Below, in pieces: positions 58,865 through 64,000 of a DNA stretch of 64,000 bases. Numbering within the stretch: position 1 is the stretch's first letter; each line of letters begins with the position of its first letter. The translations under genes and the position numbers were made by a program. This DNA comes from Lineus longissimus. Taxonomy: Eukaryota; Nemertea; Pilidiophora; Heteronemertea; Lineidae. The stretch is taken from contig NC_088309.1 of the NCBI RefSeq assembly GCF_910592395.1, positions 13,086,599-13,150,598 of the forward strand. Direction: 5' to 3'. A model generated the notes under the pieces. That model worked only from the letters and a program-made list of their open reading frames with translations. It did not search any database and had not been told where the DNA came from.

Positions 58865-59030
58865 TCGGCGGAAAGCCCCCCACATGGCACTTTCAAAGTC
58901 AATAACGATGTTATCGACGCGAACCTCTCCGACAATCTCCTTCAACCTTTGCAAGATTGCTTTATAAGCGCGCTTCTTTCGGTCGGACATCAATGCAAAC
59001 GCGAGGGGCAACTGTTTTAAAGCTGACATT
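58865..59030 (-). pseudogene. MULE transposase, middle piece, inverted
   Basis: On the minus strand it encodes KQLPLAFALMSDRKKRAY and later VIDFESAMWGAFRR. These are the conserved MULE block before the second catalytic Asp (in DFE). In intact relatives it lies downstream of the first catalytic Asp and upstream of the GCLFHW block, on the same strand as both. Here it points the opposite way and precedes them. A 13-bp inverted pair CTCGGCGGAAAGC (58864-58876) and GCTTTCCGCCGAG (59112-59124) marks the break. Confidence 0.8.
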
Positions 59031-59073
59031 AATGTCCGAGATCGCCGGCATTTCAAAGCAAAGCAAAGCAAAG

Positions 59074-59111
59074 ACCTGGTACGCTGATGCCACGTTTAAA
59101 CTTTGCCGGTC
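59074..59111 (+). pseudogene. MULE transposase, first catalytic Asp piece
   Basis: The plus strand encodes TWYADATFKLCRS, which fits the first DDE-type Asp (D-A/G-T-F). It is joined out of frame to the C-terminal piece that follows at 59112, because the intervening middle part was moved. Confidence 0.7.
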
Positions 59112-59714
59112 GCTTTCCGCCGAGTATTTCCAGGCATCAACATCACAGGATGTCTGTTCCACTGGACCCAAGCAATTTGGCGGAAAGTCCAAGAACTCGG
59201 CTTGCAAACGGCCTACGCGAACGATAGAAATGCACACGACTACATAAAGAAGTTAATGGCCCTACCATTCCTTCCCGCCGACAGGATACGCGAGATTTTC
59301 GATGTAATGAAAACAAGGGCAACCTCGCAGCCTCTGTCGCAATTGGTGACGTACATCGAGAATACGTGGTTCGATAATCCGAACTGGAATGAAACTTCTT
59401 GGAGCGTGTACATGTCACCCATACGGACGAACAATGACGTCGAGGGGTGGCATAACGCGATAAACAGACGGGCCGGAGGACGCAGCGGACTCCCTTTCTA
59501 CCAGTTAATCAACCTCTTGAATTCAGAAGCGCAAATTGCGCATCTTCAGGTACGGCTGGTTTCTGAGGGCAAGTTGCGCAGAATACAGCGAAAGAAGTAC
59601 GTTGCGCTTCAAAGACGTATCTTTAAGGCATGGGACGATTACAGCGACGGGGAGATAACGACAGAACAGTTGTTGAGAGTTTGTTCGCACTTGAATGGAC
59701 AAGTTACCTCATAG
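59112..59714 (+). pseudogene. MULE transposase, C-terminal part
   Basis: About 200 open codons from FRRVFPGINI onward. GCLFHWTQAIWRKVQELGL is the hallmark C-x(2)-H-W region. TWFDNPNWNE and RTNNDVEGWHNAINRR, with the third catalytic Glu, follow. The C-terminal tail is basic and helical (LRRIQRKKY). The frame ends in a normal TAG stop. It acts as the element's DDE-type transposase in intact relatives. The N-terminal half and any FLYWCH or zinc finger are absent. Confidence 0.85.
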
Positions 59715-59724
59715 CCATCCATTG

Positions 59725-59908
59725 GCGTTGGCTCGCTCAATTACGTACTTATTATTGATTGACAGGGGTCATTCAACCGCACTTCATTCAACGCAGATTT
59801 GGAGGCCTTTGCAAGGCCTTCGCGTTGGCTCGCTCAATCGTCTATCCGTGTATACGTACTTATTATTGATTGACAGGGGTCATTCAAACGCACTCCAACG
59901 CAGATTTA
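59725..59908 (+). repeat. Direct repeat inside the MULE
   Basis: GCGTTGGCTCGCTCAAT and TACGTACTTATTATTGATTG, ACAGGGGTCATTCAA occur twice (59725-59798 and 59822-59908), with a short insertion (CGTCTATCCGTGTA) in the second copy. Confidence 0.9.
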
Positions 59909-59979
59909 GTGATCACGCGTCCAACCTCGTATGCAGGGTAATGTGGCTTTCTCATTGGTCGAACGTTAATTTTGTTCAC

Positions 59980-60402
59980 AGCCTTATAAGGCACTTGAGC
60001 GCAACGCAGTATTTCTCTGAAGGAGAAAAGCTTGATGGGTTATATCCGGTACGCGCGAGACTACCGCAAAGACTTATGGGTACGTACCGCCAGCTCCCCC
60101 GGTCTGTACATCTTGATTGTTGTATACTCGAGCATTTTTTTTCCCTAAATTCACAACAAATATTTAGCCCGGAGTTTAGCACAAACTTGAAAAAATAATG
60201 ACTCCACCCATGTAGCGAAACGACCTACGATGTAGCGAAATTACCTACATCCATGTAGCGAAACGACTCCACCCATGTAGCGAAACGTCCTCCATGTAGC
60301 GAAACGACCGTACCCATCATGTAGCGAAACGACCTACCATGTAGCGAAACGACCGCCACATGTAGCGAAACGACTGGTAGCGAACTGGCAATGTAGCGAA
60401 AC
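59980..60402. repeat. MULE right inverted repeat
   Basis: Complement of 58423-58864 over 423 bp; same order of array units, with small indels. Confidence 0.93.
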
Positions 60403-60413
60403 GACAGTAAACC

Positions 60414-61849
60414 GGTCAGATGATATCCTGAACAAGGCATCTATGGAAGCAAATCCAGAAAGAGACTTAACCTTCGAAGGGCACACTTATCACTCAGTGA
60501 AAAGTCAGTCCTGGGGGTTGTTTTCCAATTCAAAATAAAAGTGTAACCTCTTTAAATTAGTCTCACAGACTGAACCATAACACTCAACAGCCAACCGTGC
60601 CCACATGATGTGAGCCGTGAGCGAGTGGTGTACTATATTTTGAAAATTGTCTATCGTCTACGACATGTGACAGAACAGGATCTAGTGGACTTAATGATGA
60701 GGTACTATCAAATAAGGTGTCCATCAAATGAATCATGAGGGCCTGTTGAGTTATACTCTAAGCCTGCACAGCGCAGTGTACAGACAGTACAGCATTGCCA
60801 ACCAAAAACATGAGCATTGCTGCGTAAGGAAACTGCAGTGGAATTCATACTACGATGTCATAATGTGACTTTCAAAATAATTGTAAACAAACGTAAATGG
60901 CGAGATTTGTTGACCGTCCCAAAATGGCCGACGGCGAATTCTCCGGTCGCTAGCGCAGTCCATAAACAAGCATCAATTTTACCAACTTTGGGTGCAAGCT
61001 TGGTCATAAAAGTTACAGAACTGTTAGAAATACATCTAAACAACATATATATACAGTTAAAAGTGCATAAAAATCCCGTTTCAACCTCCGGGCACTACCT
61101 TTTTTTCTCCGCCACACGCCGGGCCCTACCGGTCGTTATTTAGTGCGACCGCCACCACGATCTTTCGCCGTTTTAATTGCGCGTTTTAGGTAGATTAATC
61201 AATTATTACATGCATGCATTATATATCACCGAAATGATAATTGCGTAGGCTATTTGAAACTAAGTTCAGATATCATTTTCGATCTTTGAATTGAATTTAG
61301 GCGAGTGATTTTTGACACCCGGTCAACATATCAGGACTTGCAAAATTCACGCGAGATCGCTTGCATCATCGGCACGTTTGAAAACCGAATTTCACAAATT
61401 CCACAAATATTTATCACATACCATATGTATCACCACAAAGGTAACTCTCTAGACTATTTGAAACCAAGTTCAGATACTTATTTTCACAAAAATTCGAAGC
61501 TATGCAAGCGATTTTTCAGTGGTAGAGATCGACGGAAACAAATTTCTCGCTCTAAAATGACATAAGACGAGCACCAACTTCCGCTGATTTGTGCACAAAA
61601 TTTCCGGAATATTATAAAAAACTATTGATAAATCTGAATTATATAGACTCTTTTCAGTACCTAAACAAATTTCAGGTACATGGTCATGTTGATTAAAAGA
61701 GTATCAACCGATTGAACATGAGAAAGTTCACTCACCTTCATTGAAGCAGCGACTACCGCCATTTTTAAATGGTGGCACCTCTTCTATCGATCGGCCAATC
61801 AGCGGCACTGCTTGCAAAAAAGTTAAGCCACCGCCAAATTTGAAATCGC
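60414..61849. other. No gene; weak 200-bp direct repeat
   Basis: CTATTTGAAACYAAGTTCAG, AT(A) with related flanks occurs near 61250 and 61457, suggesting an old duplication. No coding region recognised. Confidence 0.45.
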
Positions 61850-62234
61850 CAAAATTCAGGCAATGTGCCTGCAGCGCCAACTGGCGGTGAAAACTATATT
61901 AATTCCATTAAAAGTAAAAAATGAAAAAATATTTAAAAATATTCAGCCACATTTGAAAACAATATTTGCTCTGTGGACCGAGGTAAAAAGGGAAAGAAAT
62001 CTAAACGCGAAATGACCTCATTCTCTTAATACAGGTCGGATCGCGCCGATTTTTCGTTTTTTGAGTTCACCTTGGGCAACTCCTAATTTAGCACCGTCAA
62101 CGAAGTGGCTAGGCCTTCCCGGTCAGAAATGTCCAATTTTGTCCACAGATGGGTCCCTAGATGGATGGATTGCAGGACGGACACCATTTGAACAGCTATA
62201 CTACTAGCTCCGCTGACTTTGTCAGCTGAGCTAA
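61850..62234 (+). mobile_element. Family-1 Helentron-like element, 3' fragment
   Basis: Matches 52180-52548 (GCCAACTGGCGGTGAAAACT, TGCTCTGTGGACCGAGGTA) and ends GCTGACTTTGTCAGCTGAGC, TAA. The right flank AAACAAATCAGTAATAAATGA is a module, so the element entered a module. The left half of both element and module is missing or rearranged. Confidence 0.75.
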
Positions 62235-62466
62235 AAACAAATCAGTAATAAATGAGATATTGCACATTTTAACTTTTCGCTTAAAGCCCCCTGGTGGCAA
62301 AGTCAAGAATCAGACCGGTGCGAAATTCAGTGTCAGGGTACATATGACCTTGAGAATGATGTATACAAAGTTTCAGGTACAAGAAACATGCCACAGGATA
62401 CGACGGACAACAGACGACGGACGACGGACACTGCGCTGTTGTTTAGACTCACCTAGGGTGAGCCAA
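62235..62466 (+). repeat. Family-2 module and 3' terminus
   Basis: GCCCCCTGGTGGCAAAGTCA, a GACGGACAACAGACGACGG tract, then TAGGGTGAGCCAA. Confidence 0.7.
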
Positions 62467-62562
62467 AAATTTAGTACACATTATTCCCTAAATCAGATAA
62501 CCACTGACACTGAACTTCAGTCAGATCCGATTCTCGCCTTGGCCACCAGGAGCAAAAACTAA

Positions 62563-62945
62563 ATGAATAGCCAGTGGCCATTGTGCTCACCGTCTAGGTA
62601 TTTGGATGTTAGGAATTCATCCTTGCAAAGAAACATGCTACATGTATAGTATATAGGTCAAACCAAAGTCGGTATGTGATGTTCCATTGCTTGGAGTAAC
62701 TGCCATGAAAATATCATCAAAAACAAGTCACTATTAAGCAAAATATTGCACTTGTTACCTTTTTTAGTTTTGGCATCCTGGTGGCCAAGTCGAGGATCAG
62801 ATCAGACCGAAGTTCAGATTTTTCATTAGCGTTTTCGTTTACCCAGGCACACCGACTGCATTTCTAACGGGCTCTCTGTTTTTGGAACAGGATACAGACG
62901 CCGACGGACGCTGCGGTGTTGTATTGACTCCCCTACGCCGAGCCA
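62563..62945 (+). mobile_element. Family-2 element, short form
   Basis: AATAGCCAGTGGCCATTGTG, CTCACCGTC at left; one module; GACGCCGACGGACGC tract; end CCCCTACGCCGAGCCAA. The 5' half resembles the fragment at 40219. Confidence 0.65.
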
Positions 62946-62948
62946 AAA

Positions 62949-63176
62949 AGGTACAAAATGCAATATCACGCTTATTAGTGACTTGTTTTCAATGATATTT
63001 AGTGACTTGTTTTCAATGATATTTTTATGGTAGGTACTCCAAGCAACGATACATCACAGGTCATACCAACTTTGGTTTGACCTATATACTATACATGTTT
63101 GTCATATAGTATGTTTCTTCCCTAATCACTAAATATTTATATATGGTGAGCACAATGGTCCTTCGCCGTGTCATTA
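62949..63176 (-). mobile_element. Family-2 5' fragment, inverted
   Basis: On the minus strand it reads ACGGCGAAGGACCATTGTGC, TCACCATATA then ATAGGTCAAACCAAAGTTGG and a partial module. A 28-bp TTAGTGACTTGTTTTCAATG block is duplicated at about 62977-63030. It forms an inverted pair with 62563-62945. Confidence 0.7.
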
Positions 63177-63571
63177 ATTATTCAGGTTTGGTCCCCTGTT
63201 GGCCAAGTCGAGAATCATATCAGACCAAAATTGGGCCAAGTAAAGAATCTGATCGTACTGAAACTTGGCGGCAGAGGTTTCTGACGTAGGGAGTCATGTG
63301 GACCAAGTTTCAAGTTCATAGCTTTAGCTTTTACGCCATTTGACCTACACCTTTTAGGTTTTCACTTTTTACCCCTGGAGGCCAAGTGGAGAATCAGAAC
63401 AGACTGGAATTCAGTGTCAGAGATCACTTGACCTCAGGGGTCCTATGTAGAAAGTCTTAAGTTAGTAGCTCCTGCAGTTGAGAAACGTGGCATTCTATTA
63501 GAACAGGAAACAGACGACAACGACGGACTCGAACACGGCGGTATTGCATAAAAACCCCTACGTTGAGCCAA
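63177..63571 (+). repeat. Family-2 modules and terminus
   Basis: Two degraded modules (TTGGCCAAGTCGAGAATCAT, ACCCCTGGAGGCCAAG), a CAGACGACAACGACGG tract, and CCCTACGTTGAGCCAA at the end. Confidence 0.6.
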
Positions 63572-64000
63572 TAAGAAGGGGCAAGTTCTGGGAAGCTTTT
63601 ATTGACTAATGCGCCTGGCCATGGCAGACTGAAACTCATCATCCGTAATATCAGGGCAGGCATGGATTTCATAATTTTTTTTTCTTCAAAAGTTTGTGAC
63701 ATGGGGCTAATTTGAGATGTTCATAATCAAACTCCATGCAAATAATATTCCCGAAATTAACAAGTTTTTACTTAATATTAAATTTTCCTGAAACTTACAG
63801 TCTACCATATAATCTTGACGAAATGCTAACATCAAGTTATATGGGGCATAACACTGCATGCCAATGAAGTGAAGGCAAAGACCTTAATAGGCCATGATGC
63901 TCCATATGATGACTATGATGAAATAAGCAAAATGATAACCAGCTGTTTGAAATGGACTCGTAATGAACCTTTTGAACGGATTAAAATGCTATGACAGGAT
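63572..64000. other. No supported feature
   Basis: AT-rich sequence to the end of the window; no gene or shared repeat recognised. Confidence 0.45.

Larger units (their letters stand above)
58413..60413. mobile_element. Mutator-like (MULE) element with long repeat-filled inverted ends
   Basis: Inverted repeats 58423-58864 and 59980-60402 share almost every block. The outer half of each is a tandem array of short units (GTTTCGCTACATGGGTGGA-type at left, its complement TGTAGCGAAACGAC at right, about nine units). The inner half is unique (CGTACCGGATATAACCCATC). The outer flanks share GGTCAGATG (58404-58412 and 60414-60422), a plausible 9-bp target duplication as expected for MULEs, although the outermost few terminal bases align poorly. 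Between the ends lie pieces of a MULE transposase on both strands, so this copy is defective. Confidence 0.85.

Overview
The window looks like non-coding, repeat-rich metazoan nuclear DNA. There is no operon-like gene packing, most long reading frames are repeat translations, there is a tRNA-derived SINE and a DIRS-type tyrosine-recombinase retroelement, and several DNA transposon and Helitron-like families are nested in each other. The repeat style suggests a marine invertebrate, perhaps a mollusc or another lophotrochozoan. That is inference from style only; I see no diagnostic host gene.

Layout. 0.9-16.6 kb: modules of about 300 bp, each with a CTCF-like core and nuclear-receptor half-sites, carried by Helentron/HINE-like elements with hairpin ends (full copies 4131-7991 and 12446-14157). 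17.8 kb: a tRNA-derived SINE. 19.8-24.7 kb: a 4.9 kb sister of the 4131 element, itself carrying a 111-bp palindromic MITE. 25.3-26.9 kb: a foldback element inside a tandem array. 29.8-30.1 kb: the best host-gene candidate, a 100-codon first exon on the minus strand with a GTAAGT donor and an SGNH-like motif. 31.5-39.3 kb: several palindromic or inverted-repeat elements, including one made of inverted 16-bp arrays flanked by an 8-bp duplication. 40.6-44.5 kb: an internally deleted DIRS element with complete inverted termini and internal complementary region. 44.8-48.0 kb: two copies of an 862-866 bp non-autonomous Helitron. 48.8-57.1 kb: a 145-bp satellite, split by a 2,069-bp Helentron-like insertion. 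57.2-58.3 kb: modules ending in a duplicated hairpin. 58.4-60.4 kb: a Mutator-like (MULE) element with long tandem-repeat-filled inverted termini and a scrambled transposase. 61.8-63.6 kb: more nested modules.

The most useful observations are evolutionary. (1) Filled and empty sites inside the window show that the CAAGAGGCCC...GAGCTAA elements insert between two A residues without target duplication, and that their 5' and 3' subterminal sequences co-vary between families. (2) Four elements have inverted ends carrying short family-specific repeats; one carries MULE transposase pieces. (3) The 300-bp modules repeatedly carry the exact 15-mer GCCCCCTGGTGGCCA, the complement of the CTCF core.
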